Counted from the stretch's first letter, positions 17,636 through 25,671 are shown. The stretch is 45,634 nt of DNA from Ruminococcus sp. (GCA_021770655.1 JAETQO010000031.1:1-45634), one strand, 5' to 3'. Notes: generated by a model not told the origin, from the letters alone. Made by a program: numbers and translations.

Positions 17636-18245
17636 CTTTTTTTAATTCGGGTCGCAGTGTACAGCGTAAAAGTACGACTCAGCCCGAAGACCTCGCTTGC
17701 ATTAACTTCTCCATAGCATTAAACCGCACAAAGTCCGTTTGGTGGTTTTCAATAATGTAGGGAACGATAAAAATTGTCGTTCGGCTAACTCACGGCAATT
17801 TTCATGCCTTGAACCAACGTAGCGAAAAAACTACCAACCTCACTAAGTACGGTTTAGTTTTTCAACAACATTCAGAAGAACAACAAAACGCACTCTGTAC
17901 GGTTTAATGATATGTAAAAAACCACACAAGCGAGGTCCTTGGGCGGTAAAAGTCACTCTCAGAAGTACCTCTCGACCCGAATAAAAAATACCAAACGGAC
18001 TATGTGCGGTTTAATGCTATGGAGAAGTTAATGCAAGCGAGGTCTTCGGGCTGAGTTGTAACTCCTTGAAGTACCTATCGACCCGAATTAAGAAAAGAGG
18101 GCTGAGTTGTGACTCCTTGAAGTACCTATCGACCCGAATTAAGAAAAGAGGGCTGAGTTGTGACTCCTTGAAGTACCTATCGACCCGAATTAAGAAAAGA
18201 GGGCTGAGTTGTAACTCCTTGAAGTACCTTGCACCCCGAATTAAA
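17636..18245. repeat. Family 1 foldback repeat, copy 4 (longest)
   Basis: About 610 bases filling the gap between the divergent DUF421 and gerA genes. The left arm starts AATTCGGG at 17644 with CCCGAAGACCTCGCTTGCAT. A core at ~17755-17810 carries AAAAATTGTC...GGCAATTTT. Two right arms follow (the first ending CCCGAATAAAAAA near 17983), the second running into a tandem array of 51-bp units and ending CCCCGAATT at 18234-18242. No real gene inside. Confidence 0.85.
18048..18245. repeat. Tandem array of 51-bp units inside Family 1 copy 4
   Basis: The string GGGCTGAGTTGT recurs at 18048, 18099, 18150 and 18201, exactly 51 bases apart. Units are nearly identical (GTAACTCC or GTGACTCC; ...TATCGACCCGAATT or ...TTGCACCCCGAATT). 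Because 51 is divisible by three, an open frame of 17-residue repeats results; it has no ribosome binding site and is treated as an artefact. Each unit holds one end-proximal hairpin of the foldback arm. Confidence 0.9.
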
Positions 18246-18268
18246 AATAGTTTGCGGAAAATATTTGA

Positions 18269-18297
18269 GAATATTCTTGATTGATACGCAGATAATA
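18269..18297 (+). promoter_or_regulatory. Possible sigma-G (forespore) promoter of gerABC
   Basis: GAATA (18269-18273), 17 bases, GATAATA (18291-18297), close to the Bacillus sigma-G consensus GHATR / CATWHTA with one mismatch. No sigma-A promoter was seen here. Germination operons are normally forespore expressed, so the fit is functional as well as sequence-based, but it remains weak. Confidence 0.35.
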
Positions 18298-18298
18298 A

Positions 18299-18385
18299 AG
18301 AAAGCGCTGATTAAATCGAATTCGCCCCGTTCAGCTGTGGAAACTCACGCGGCTGAATTTAAGGCAACACCGCACAACTATTTTA
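18299..18385. repeat. Chimera of Family 3 left half and Family 2 left end
   Basis: GAAAGCGCTGATTAAATCG...ACGCGGCTGAATT matches the left two-thirds of Family 3, then switches at TTTAAGGCAACACCGCACAACTA to the left end of Family 2. Neither right end is present. It lies directly upstream of the gerA ribosome binding site and would be in the leader of the germination operon. Confidence 0.7.
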
Positions 18386-18405
18386 TGAAAGGCAAAGGGA
18401 TTGAA

Positions 18406-19899
18406 ATGAACACACCCGATTACCGAACCTATAAAGATGTAAAAATAAATCCCGATCTGAGCGGCGCAATGACAGACCTGCGCGCTGTTACGGGAAATAC
18501 AATGGACCTCAATATCATGTTCGTGAAAGTAAGCGGAGTGGACTGCGCTGTGGCGACTATTGAGGCTATGACCTCGACAAGTGCAATGTCCGAGCTTATT
18601 TTCCGTCCGCTGATGAATTTGGAGCTTCACAAGAAAAGCAATGCGGAAGGCGTTTTCAGTTTTCTCACGGAAGAAAGCCTGCTGGCGGCGGAGAGAAAGA
18701 CCGTCTTTACCTACGGCGACGTTATACAGTATCTTTTCTCAGGCTTTGCGGTTATTTTTGTGGAAAGCCTTTCAAAAGCAGTCGTTTACAGTATACAGGG
18801 TTATGACAAGCGCTCCGTTTCCACGCCCGAAAGCGAACAGACGATAAAGGCGGCTCAGGATTCCTTTACCGAAACCATAAGGACAAATCTTTCGCTTATA
18901 AGACGCAGAATGAAAACTCCGTCCCTCAGATTTGAGATGATGCAGATAGGAAAACGTTCGTCAACCGATGTGTGTATGATGTATATGTGCGACAGGGCAA
19001 GCTCCGAAACAGTTGACGCACTGAGAAAACAGCTTTCAAAGATAAAGCTCGATACCGTACTTACTACAGGATATATCGAACCGTTTATCGACGAAAGCTT
19101 TGGCTCGTCCGTCTTTTCTCAGATGTCCTATTCCGAAAGACCGGATATGATATGTACAAGGCTCAATCAGGGCAGGATATGTATTCTGGTGGACGGAACG
19201 CCTTTCTGCATAATCTGTCCCGCGCTTTTTGCGGAAAATTTCCAGACTATGGACGATTACTGCGAAAAGCCTTATTATGTGACCTTTATGCGCTGGCTGA
19301 AATATATAGCCTTTTTCCTTGCGGTGGCTTTTCCGGGGCTTTATGTCGCTCTCGCCAACTTTCACCCGGAGGTCTTTACGCTGAAATTACTGCTTAACCT
19401 TGCCGTGTCCGAGGAGGCGACGCCTTATCCTCTTACAGCGGAGGTTTTTATGCTTATGGTTCTGTTTGAGATAATGAAAGAGGCAGGCCTAAGATTGCCA
19501 AAATCCGTCGGCAGTGCGGTTTCTATCGTCGGCGGTCTGATAATCGGAGACGCGGCGGTTAAAAGCGGACTGATCTCCGCACCGCTGCTTATAGTCGTGG
19601 GTATTACCGCTACGTCCTCCTTTGTCATTCCGAGCCTTAATCAGCAGACCACGATACTAAGGCTTGTGTATATTCTTGTGGGCGGCTGTTCGGGGCTTTA
19701 CGGTATCGCCGTCTGCACTTTACTGCTTATAGCCAACATCAACGCTATGGACGATTTCGCTATATCCTATACAGCGCCGGTAACGCCGTTTTTCCCGAAA
19801 GGAATAACGGACGTGATCTCACGGAAAAGCTTTAAGTCCTATGAACGGACGGAAAGCACTATGAAAGAATACAGAGAAAAACGGGGGGAGAAAAGCTGA
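18406..19899 (+). CDS. gerA: Spore germination protein GerA/SpoVAF family, subunit A
   Basis: 497 residues. The N-terminal cytoplasmic half forms two subdomains (to ~280). The C-terminal half has about five membrane spans and the family hallmark region with FHPEVFT, SEEATPYPLTAEVFMLMVLFE and IVGGLIIGDAAVKSGL. In spore formers the A subunit forms the oligomeric nutrient-gated channel in the inner spore membrane with B and C subunits. Start: the frame is open from 18229 through repeat sequence, but AAAGG lies ~7 bases before the ATG at 18406, and the protein aligns from there by eye. First gene of gerA-gerB-gerC; its TGA overlaps the gerB ATG. The cue recognised is not predictable. Confidence 0.92.
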   Translation: MNTPDYRTYKDVKINPDLSGAMTDLRAVTGNTMDLNIMFVKVSGVDCAVATIEAMTSTSAMSELIFRPLMNLELHKKSNAEGVFSFLTEESLLAAERKTVFTYGDVIQYLFSGFAVIFVESLSKAVVYSIQGYDKRSVSTPESEQTIKAAQDSFTETIRTNLSLIRRRMKTPSLRFEMMQIGKRSSTDVCMMYMCDRASSETVDALRKQLSKIKLDTVLTTGYIEPFIDESFGSSVFSQMSYSERPDMICTRLNQGRICILVDGTPFCIICPALFAENFQTMDDYCEKPYYVTFMRWLKYIAFFLAVAFPGLYVALANFHPEVFTLKLLLNLAVSEEATPYPLTAEVFMLMVLFEIMKEAGLRLPKSVGSAVSIVGGLIIGDAAVKSGLISAPLLIVVGITATSSFVIPSLNQQTTILRLVYILVGGCSGLYGIAVCTLLLIANINAMDDFAISYTAPVTPFFPKGITDVISRKSFKSYERTESTMKEYREKRGEKS

Positions 19900-20960
19900 T
19901 GAAAAAGCTCACGTCATTACAGCTCTGTATGCTGTTGATATGCGGCAGAGCTTTCACTCTTATGACCTTTCTGCCGGCAGGTTCGGATAATTCTCTGATA
20001 TATATGATCGGCACGGTCGTTTCCACTCTGATACAGGCGGCGATCGTTATACCGATCATAATATTTCAGCAAAAGTTTCAAAACGAAAATCCCTGCACGC
20101 TGGCTTTAAGCAGGTCAAAGCCGCTGGGTATCTTCGTGACCCTGCTGTATATGTTATATTTCGCCCTTGTGATATTCTACGTTATCGGTACGTTCACATA
20201 TTTTATGGATTACTATTTTTCCGATTATATCCCAAGAATAATGATAGTTATAAGCTCTGCCGCGGCGGCGGTGTATGTTGGAAAAATGAATACCGGCGTA
20301 ATAGGAAAAACAGGAGCGGTGGTATTTGCGCTGTTTCTGTTTTTCACCGCGACTCTTGTGATAAGCTCGCTGGAAAACTTCTCAACGGTCAATTTTCATC
20401 TTGCCGACAATGATGTTTCCGGCGGCATCTGGCAGGCGGCAAAAGGAGAGCTTTCAAGAAACGCCGATCTGATCTTTCTTGTGTTTCTGCTTCCCGACCT
20501 TAAAGGCAAGGTAGGAAAATCCTCGGCAGTCTTTCTTGCGGTGAGATTTGCTCTGGTGGAAATAATCATGGGTTTTGTCACCATTATTCTCGGAGATTAC
20601 ACTATGTATTCAAAGCTTCCGTTTTTCTCCCTTGCCGCATATTCCAAGACTTCCATAATAGAACGCTACGATGCGGCTATAATGTCGGTATGGGTAATGC
20701 TTGCAATAATAAAGCTCGGTATGTACGTTCACTGTACGGCGAGATGCGTAAAATATACTCTGCCTAAGCTGAGCTTTGTAACGTCGGCGATAATAGCCTC
20801 TGCCGTACCTGCAGCGGCGTCTCTTTTTTATCTTATTCCGCACAAATGGGAGACTATAGCTTACAGCTCCGTTAGCAGTATCCCCCTGATAATTCTTGCG
20901 GCAGTGGTACCGTTATTGATGATCTTGTTTATGAGGGGGCGTAAAAATGAAAAAGCGTAG
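19899..20960 (+). CDS. gerB: Spore germination permease, GerB subunit
   Basis: 353 residues, essentially all membrane: about ten spans of the amino acid/polyamine/organocation superfamily, as in GerAB/GerBB/GerKB proteins. This subunit is thought to bind the germinant (an amino acid or sugar) in the inner spore membrane. The ATG overlaps the gerA stop (TGATG), and the 3' end overlaps gerC by 14 bases, so the three are coupled in one transcript. Length is typical (350-370). The N-terminal span carries LTSLQLCMLLICGRAFTLMTF, where many homologues also start their first helix. Confidence 0.9.
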   Translation: MKKLTSLQLCMLLICGRAFTLMTFLPAGSDNSLIYMIGTVVSTLIQAAIVIPIIIFQQKFQNENPCTLALSRSKPLGIFVTLLYMLYFALVIFYVIGTFTYFMDYYFSDYIPRIMIVISSAAAAVYVGKMNTGVIGKTGAVVFALFLFFTATLVISSLENFSTVNFHLADNDVSGGIWQAAKGELSRNADLIFLVFLLPDLKGKVGKSSAVFLAVRFALVEIIMGFVTIILGDYTMYSKLPFFSLAAYSKTSIIERYDAAIMSVWVMLAIIKLGMYVHCTARCVKYTLPKLSFVTSAIIASAVPAAASLFYLIPHKWETIAYSSVSSIPLIILAAVVPLLMILFMRGRKNEKA

Positions 20961-22125
20961 GCTTCAGATAATTGCAGTTATTATGATAACCGCAGTAACA
21001 CTGCTGTTTTCATCTTTCGGAAGGGTGCTGGATATTGACGACAGAGTCCTTGTTCACGCAATGGGAATAGATTTTGCGAACGGCGAATATAACGTTACTC
21101 TACAGGTCTTTACGACTCAGGGAATGGGTTCGGATACCCCCGTTGACGTAAGCCAGTCGAACATTCAGGTAATAAGCCGTAAAGGAAAGACGGTACGAGA
21201 GGCTATAGACGGCTGCCAATACGAGCTTGGCAAAGAGATATTTCTGGGACATTTACAGCTTATCTGTTTCGGAAACACGGTGGATTTTTCAAATCCCGAG
21301 GAACTTTTTTCTTTTGCTATAAAGGACAAGAATGTCTTTCTCGGCGTAAAGCTTTGCATGACTGAAAACACAGCCGAAGAGCTTATGAACGTTCAGCTTA
21401 CCAGAGGAACGATGTCATCGGAGAATTTCACCAAAGTAATAGATATGGGCGTTAAAAACTGTATTACTGTAGAATGCCGTCTTATTGATTTTCTTTCCTG
21501 CATAAATTCTCCTCAGTATGTTGCTATGCCGATCCTTACGGAGGAGCAGTCTGCGGAAAGCGGCGGCTCGCAGGAACAGCAGGGCGGACAGGCTTCGGGG
21601 CAGGGCGGAGGACAGGAGCAGAACAGCCGGCAGGAGCCGGTCATAAAAATAAGCGGGACCGCTCTGATAAAAAACGGCGAGGTCCTTGACGATTATCTTA
21701 CCCATAGCGAAGCTTCCGGAACGGCGTGGCTGATGGGAAAGGCCAAGCAGTACGATATGGTTATCGAATATGAAGACCGCCGTCTGGACGTAAAGGTTAC
21801 AAACGACGGCAGAAAAATAAAGCTTGAAAATAAAAACGGCGAGCTTATATATAAGGCGGATATAACGGTGCTTGCGCACGCGTCCATGGACGTAAGGACC
21901 GAAGAAGATTCCGAGAAGATAGCTAAGCTTGTAAACGAACAGCTCAAAGAGTATTTCTATTCTGCATGGGATAAGACCGTAAAGCAAAACGGAGAGGATA
22001 TATTCGGCATATGGAAAATGCTGAGGCATCAGTACCCGAAAAGCTATATGGAATATGAGGACAGGCTTGATGAGATATACTCGGCGGTAAAGCTGAATGC
22101 AAATATAAAATGCAGGGTTGAGTGA
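20947..22125 (+). CDS. gerC: GerC-type germination protein lacking a lipobox cysteine
   Basis: 392 residues, the length of GerAC/GerBC/GerKC proteins. The N-terminus is a hydrophobic export segment (IIAVIMITAVTLLFSSFG) followed by VLDIDDRVLVHAMGIDF, which matches the conserved start after the lipobox. However, the usual lipid-modified Cys (as in LSGCWD) is replaced: LLFSSFG contains no Cys. The protein may be anchored by the uncleaved helix instead. A Gly/Gln/Ser-rich linker (~200-230) separates domain 1 from the C-terminal domain (GTALIKNGEVLDDYL, ALHASM-like strands, KQNGEDIFGIWKMLRHQYP). Last gene of the operon. Confidence 0.88.
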   Translation: MKKRRLQIIAVIMITAVTLLFSSFGRVLDIDDRVLVHAMGIDFANGEYNVTLQVFTTQGMGSDTPVDVSQSNIQVISRKGKTVREAIDGCQYELGKEIFLGHLQLICFGNTVDFSNPEELFSFAIKDKNVFLGVKLCMTENTAEELMNVQLTRGTMSSENFTKVIDMGVKNCITVECRLIDFLSCINSPQYVAMPILTEEQSAESGGSQEQQGGQASGQGGGQEQNSRQEPVIKISGTALIKNGEVLDDYLTHSEASGTAWLMGKAKQYDMVIEYEDRRLDVKVTNDGRKIKLENKNGELIYKADITVLAHASMDVRTEEDSEKIAKLVNEQLKEYFYSAWDKTVKQNGEDIFGIWKMLRHQYPKSYMEYEDRLDEIYSAVKLNANIKCRVE

Positions 22126-22158
22126 TCGACACAGAGCGGCAGTTATTGCTGTGCTGTC

Positions 22159-22255
22159 TTAAGGAAGCACTGATTAAATCAAATTCGCCCCGTTCAAACA
22201 ATGAAACTCACGCGGCTGAATTTGATACGCTTCGCTTTAATCAGTGCATCCTTAA
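22159..22255. repeat. Family 3 palindromic repeat, copy 2 (complete, TTAA ends)
   Basis: 97 bases. Ends are TTAAGGAAGCACTGATTAAA and TTTAATCAGTGCATCCTTAA, complementary over the length save one position. Compared with copy 1, the stem pair GCGC/GCGC is GCAC/GTGC here, a compensated change. TTAA at both ends matches the Family 2 flanks. It lies 34 bases after the gerC stop. Confidence 0.8.
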
Positions 22256-22331
22256 TATAGCCAAAGCTTCGGCGAATTTAACGTCGGGGCTTTGGCGCTG
22301 GGAATACGTTGGATAACAGATTACAAATAAG

Positions 22332-22372
22332 AGAACTCCGGCAAAGTGAAAATACTTTGCCGGAGTTTTGCT
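22332..22372. terminator. Bidirectional terminator between gerC and the pseudouridine synthase gene
   Basis: AACTCCGGCAAAGT pairs with ACTTTGCCGGAGTT around GAAAAT. TTTTGCTT follows rightward; leftward CTTATTTGT follows. It serves the convergent gerABC and rluA-like transcripts. Confidence 0.85.
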
Positions 22373-23208
22373 TATGTTTTCAGTTTTAACATATCATCGG
22401 GCAAGGGAGCGTAAACTGTAATGTGTTCTCCGCTTGCGGGACTGATAAAAGCGATCTTACTGCAATGAAGAGCCTGCCTGCCGATAAGGGTTTTATCTCC
22501 GCCGTAAAGATCGTCGCCGAGAAGAGGAAAGCCTATATGCGCCATGTGTACCCGTATCTGATGAGTGCGGCCCGTTTCAAGCTGAAATTCCACAAAGGAA
22601 ACCCTGTCCGTGCTTTCGGTCACTCTGAGATCAGTGGCGGCATATTGTCCGTCATCTCTTATACAGCGCTTTATTATCGATTCTTTTTCTCTTGCTATGG
22701 GAGCGCATATACGGCCGCCCGCAAAAGGAAGCCGAGGTGTTGCTCCGATATAGGTCTTTTCAAAGCATTTCTGCAATGCGTACGCCGCGCGCTGGCTTTT
22801 TGCGGCAAGCACACAGCCGCTGGTGTCGCGGTCAAGTCTGTTGACAGGGCGAAACGCCAGTTCGGGGTAAAGAGCGGCAAAAAGATTTCCCAGGGTATCT
22901 CCCTGATGCTTTATGGACGGGTGACAGGGCATATGCGGCGGCTTTGAAAATACCACCGTTTCTTCGTCCTCAAAAAGTATTTCGGTTTTAAGCTCAGGAT
23001 TGGCTTCAAGCGCTTCGCTCCTGCCCTCGTTTATGACAATGTTATCTCCGCACGCAACATGATCGACCGTTCTGATAAGCCGTCCTTTGCAGGTCATGCC
23101 GTTTTCCGTCCTTTTGAGCCGTGTGATAAGCCTTCGGGAAAACCCTCTTGAACGCAGTACGCTTTCAAGCTCCTTTCCGTTTTCCTCTGCCGTCACCGTT
23201 ATTATCAT
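22372..23208 (-). CDS. RluA/RluD-family pseudouridine synthase
   Basis: 278 residues; converts specific uridines in 23S rRNA or tRNA to pseudouridine. An S4-like RNA-binding segment is at the N-terminus (ESVLRSRGFSRRLITRLK). The catalytic motif NRLDRDTSG has Asp126, followed by the GRTHQIRVHMAHIGFPLLGDDLYGG block that closes the active site. Which of RluA/C/D it equals cannot be set from sequence alone. Its start ATG overlaps the stop of the upstream DUF975-like gene (ATGA type), so it is the last gene of a leftward unit with that membrane protein and probably the histidine phosphatase. Confidence 0.93.
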   Translation of the reverse strand: MIITVTAEENGKELESVLRSRGFSRRLITRLKRTENGMTCKGRLIRTVDHVACGDNIVINEGRSEALEANPELKTEILFEDEETVVFSKPPHMPCHPSIKHQGDTLGNLFAALYPELAFRPVNRLDRDTSGCVLAAKSQRAAYALQKCFEKTYIGATPRLPFAGGRICAPIAREKESIIKRCIRDDGQYAATDLRVTESTDRVSFVEFQLETGRTHQIRVHMAHIGFPLLGDDLYGGDKTLIGRQALHCSKIAFISPASGEHITVYAPLPDDMLKLKT

Positions 23209-24038
23209 GCGCTGTATTTCCTCCAGCGTTTTATCATTCCCGGCATTTTATCCTGCCAGTAATCTCCCAAAATATCCTCCATAAGAATAATATAGCATAT
23301 CTCAAAATATGGATATATCACAAATATGGGATATACAAAAACAAGCGTGGGTGTAAATTTTACAAAGGACAGCATAAAGAAAATGTATCTGCCATGCTGT
23401 CCGTCCATAAGTCTTACGGAAAGATCGCAGGCGTCAAAGATGTTCGTTCTCGGATTAAGCGCCATTATGTATGGGGTAAGAGCAAGAGAGATCCAGTAAT
23501 GTATCATTACTCCCAGCCAGACGCAGGAAAAGCCCAGAGAAAGCATAAACGAGAGAAGTCCCGCCGAGGTAAGCTCGCTCAGCTTGCATATCCAGCCCCA
23601 GTAATACACTCCGTAGATTCCTACGGCAAGGGGAACGGCGGAGAAAAGCTTGATAAGATTAAGTATAAAAGAGTTGTAAAGCGATTTTCGGAAATATGTA
23701 AAGGAATGAGCCGCCATATACTGCCTTGTAGCGAAATAGTTGCCGTTCTTTGAAAGATCAAGGAACAGACGGCGTATAACGTTCATTTCATTTGTCAAAG
23801 CGGTGATTGCTATAATAAGATTCAGAGCCCAGAAAATCTGCACGTTTCTCCTGCTGCGCAGGCCCTCGAAAGAGAAGAAATATTCCCAGTCAAGCCGGCA
23901 GAACAGAAGATACAGCGAAAGCTCGCACATTATGAGAAATATTATTATCGCAAGCATAAACGTCATAAGTGAAACGCAGTTGCCACCGTTTGCGTTGATG
24001 CGCTTTTTGGCAAGGCTTTTGATCTCTTTAAGACTCAA
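23205..24038 (-). CDS. DUF975-like integral membrane protein
   Basis: 277 residues with about six membrane spans. The N-terminal LSLKEIKSLAKKRINANGG resembles the LKxxAKxxLKGNWG opening of DUF975 proteins. The later block LNPRTNIFDACDLSVRLMDGQ followed by FFMLSFVKFTPTLVFVYP fits the conserved LSxRLMKG...LSF region of that family. Function unknown. Start uncertain: GTG at 24047 overlaps the AGAGG site; TTG at 24038 has 8-base spacing and is preferred. It lies 37 bases downstream of the phosphatase gene and overlaps the pseudouridine synthase by 4 bases. Confidence 0.75.
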   Translation of the reverse strand: MSLKEIKSLAKKRINANGGNCVSLMTFMLAIIIFLIMCELSLYLLFCRLDWEYFFSFEGLRSRRNVQIFWALNLIIAITALTNEMNVIRRLFLDLSKNGNYFATRQYMAAHSFTYFRKSLYNSFILNLIKLFSAVPLAVGIYGVYYWGWICKLSELTSAGLLSFMLSLGFSCVWLGVMIHYWISLALTPYIMALNPRTNIFDACDLSVRLMDGQHGRYIFFMLSFVKFTPTLVFVYPIFVIYPYFEICYIILMEDILGDYWQDKMPGMIKRWRKYSA

Positions 24039-24074
24039 TCCTTTCACCTCTTTTTTATCTGTTTTTTGCGGTAT

Positions 24075-24734
24075 TTATTCGCTTTCGTAATCCTCTATGG
24101 TATAATCGGGATATTCCTCATACTGCGGAGGATATTTGCCGATCACCTCGAAGGCGTTTGAACGCTGCCACATGGACGCGGTCACCAGCACTTCAAAGCC
24201 CTCGCCGAAATCGCAGGCATAATCCATAGGCTTTCTTTTCGGAACGCCGAAACCTGCCAGCATATTCATTATTATTCCGCTGTGAGTGCAGACCGCAACG
24301 TTTGTAAGCCCCTCGTACATCATATCCGATATAATGATATTGAGCGCCTCATAGCATCGGTTTATCACATCTCTTACAGACTCGCCTCCCGGAGGCGGAT
24401 TGTCAAGTCCTCCCTTGATGAACCGTTCGTATTCAGGGTCGTTCATAAGCTCGTCCGCAGTTTTATTTTCAAATTTTCCAAAGTCCATTTCCCTCAGCTC
24501 GGGCATTTCCGCCACAAGTCGGTTGGGCTGTAAAATGGATACGGTCTGTCTGCACCTTTTCAAAGGAGAGGTGTAGACCTTCTGCACCGACGGGTAATCG
24601 TATTTTTCAAGCTTTTCGTACAGATCCTCCGCACCCTCCTTGCAGAGCGGCAGGTCGGTAGTGCCGATATAACGTCCGTCAAGATTTGCCTGAGTCATTC
24701 CGTGGCGTATAAATGTGATTCTGTAGCCTTTCAT
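24075..24734 (-). CDS. Histidine phosphatase family protein (phosphoglycerate mutase-like)
   Basis: 219 residues from the preferred start. RHG motif at residues 10-12 (phospho-accepting His11), a second arginine in YTSPLKRCRQT, acidic residue in ELREMDFGKFENKT, and the second catalytic His in VCTHSGIIMNM. These are phosphate-transfer residues of cobalamin phosphatase/PhoE-type enzymes; the substrate is unknown. The C-terminus is extended and acidic (YPPQYEEYPDYTIEDYESE). The frame is open to an ATG at 24803, adding 23 residues with a CPHCEKN motif, but MKGYRITFIRHG is the usual family opening. Neither start has a good ribosome binding site, so this is uncertain. Divergent from the XRE regulator. 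Confidence 0.85.
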   Translation of the reverse strand: MKGYRITFIRHGMTQANLDGRYIGTTDLPLCKEGAEDLYEKLEKYDYPSVQKVYTSPLKRCRQTVSILQPNRLVAEMPELREMDFGKFENKTADELMNDPEYERFIKGGLDNPPPGGESVRDVINRCYEALNIIISDMMYEGLTNVAVCTHSGIIMNMLAGFGVPKRKPMDYACDFGEGFEVLVTASMWQRSNAFEVIGKYPPQYEEYPDYTIEDYESE

Positions 24735-24813
24735 GTTTTTTTCACAGTGCGGACAAAGCCGCCTATGAAACTTCACCTGCCTTCGTAAAATATTGCGCTC
24801 CATCTGAAAAAAA

Positions 24814-24859
24814 TCTATTTACAAACGGAATAAAATTCTATTTACAAATGAAATAAAAT
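24814..24859. promoter_or_regulatory. Tandem 23-bp direct repeat over the XRE promoter (candidate operator)
   Basis: Two adjacent 23-base units (24814-24836 and 24837-24859) read TCTATTTACAAACGGAATAA and TCTATTTACAAATGAAATAA, each ending AAT, differing at two positions. The second contains the -35 box of the XRE gene; both lie in the leader or promoter region of the divergent phosphatase gene. Position suggests an autoregulatory binding site for the XRE protein; this is inference. Confidence 0.55.
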
Positions 24860-24869
24860 ATTGTATAAT
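24841..24869 (+). promoter_or_regulatory. Sigma-A promoter of the XRE regulator gene
   Basis: TTTACA (24841-24846), 17 bases, TATAAT (24864-24869). A ~110-base leader follows that holds a GC-rich hairpin near 24889-24929 (GCCGTCGG-like arms). Confidence 0.7.
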
Positions 24870-24985
24870 GTATTATAGTGTCTTAAACGGCATCGTCACC
24901 GTATGCGGCGAAAGCGTAAGCCGACGGCATTGTTTTCAGCTTTTTGGGGTTATTGTCTTTAAGACAGCGTTTGGGGGAGTGTTTT

Positions 24986-25615
24986 ATGCAGGATAACGAA
25001 AACACCGGTTTTCTTCGCGAAGTCGGCGAAAAGCTCTGCGCGGTGAGAAAATCGAAAAAGCTTACTCAGAGCCAAACTGCTCAGGCGGTGGGTACGACCC
25101 AGTCCTGTATTTCCGATATAGAGAACGGAAAAAAGCAGGGCTGTCTGAATCTTATCATAAAGCTTATAAGATTTTACGGCGTGTCCTACGAGCTTATACT
25201 CGGAGAAAGCGGAAATTCCCACTATACCTTTCCTCAGTATTCAGGTGAAATCCCCGACGACGGAGGAATGGAGCTTTTATCGGCTCTTGTTGCAGGAAGC
25301 GGCGGCAGTCGTCTGTCGGAACAGCTTTCCGAAACGGTAAGGGTCTGCATATATATGCTGTTCCGAAAGGTTTATGGGCAGAACCCATATAATTCCGAAA
25401 AGATATTCTCGCTGGGTTCGGACGAAGCGTCGGAACTTTGCCTGCGTTTTCTGGAAAACTCGTCCGCAGAGCTTGACAAGTGCTTTGAAAAAAGCAAAGT
25501 AATAAAAAAGCGGCTTGAACTTCCTGTTGAAAAAAGCGGGGATCTGAGACGTTTTGTAAAAAGCTGTGAGCAGATCCTGATCGGCGGACAATCTTCTGAA
25601 AAAGCCGATGACTGA
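24986..25615 (+). CDS. XRE-family helix-turn-helix regulator
   Basis: 209 residues. Residues ~10-70 form a Cro/CI-type HTH: VGEKLCAVRKSKKLTQSQTAQAVGTTQSCISDIENGKKQ, with the LIIKLIRFYGVSYELIL helix after it. The remaining ~130 residues are helical and unrecognised, with a Lys-rich stretch (KSKVIKKRLELPVEKS); perhaps ligand binding or dimerisation. No membrane span. Start: GGGGGAG lies 8 bases before the ATG at 24986; the longer frame begins at TTG 24944 without a site. It is transcribed away from the phosphatase gene, and direct repeats overlap its promoter, so self-regulation is likely. A Family 1 repeat begins ~55 bases after the stop. Confidence 0.88.
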   Translation: MQDNENTGFLREVGEKLCAVRKSKKLTQSQTAQAVGTTQSCISDIENGKKQGCLNLIIKLIRFYGVSYELILGESGNSHYTFPQYSGEIPDDGGMELLSALVAGSGGSRLSEQLSETVRVCIYMLFRKVYGQNPYNSEKIFSLGSDEASELCLRFLENSSAELDKCFEKSKVIKKRLELPVEKSGDLRRFVKSCEQILIGGQSSEKADD

Positions 25616-25671
25616 GCCGCTTATCGCTAACAAGCATTATAACATACTTCTTTATACATTTCAAGTCTTTC

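Noticed and set aside
18048-18245. CRISPR-like array of evenly spaced repeats
   Set aside because: Units are directly adjacent with no unique spacers, and no cas genes occur.
18066-18284. 72-codon open frame of 17-residue repeats (and similar frames at 4792-5067 and 13811-14196)
   Set aside because: They arise from Family 1 repeats with 51-base or similar periods, lack ribosome binding sites and are not protein-like in composition.
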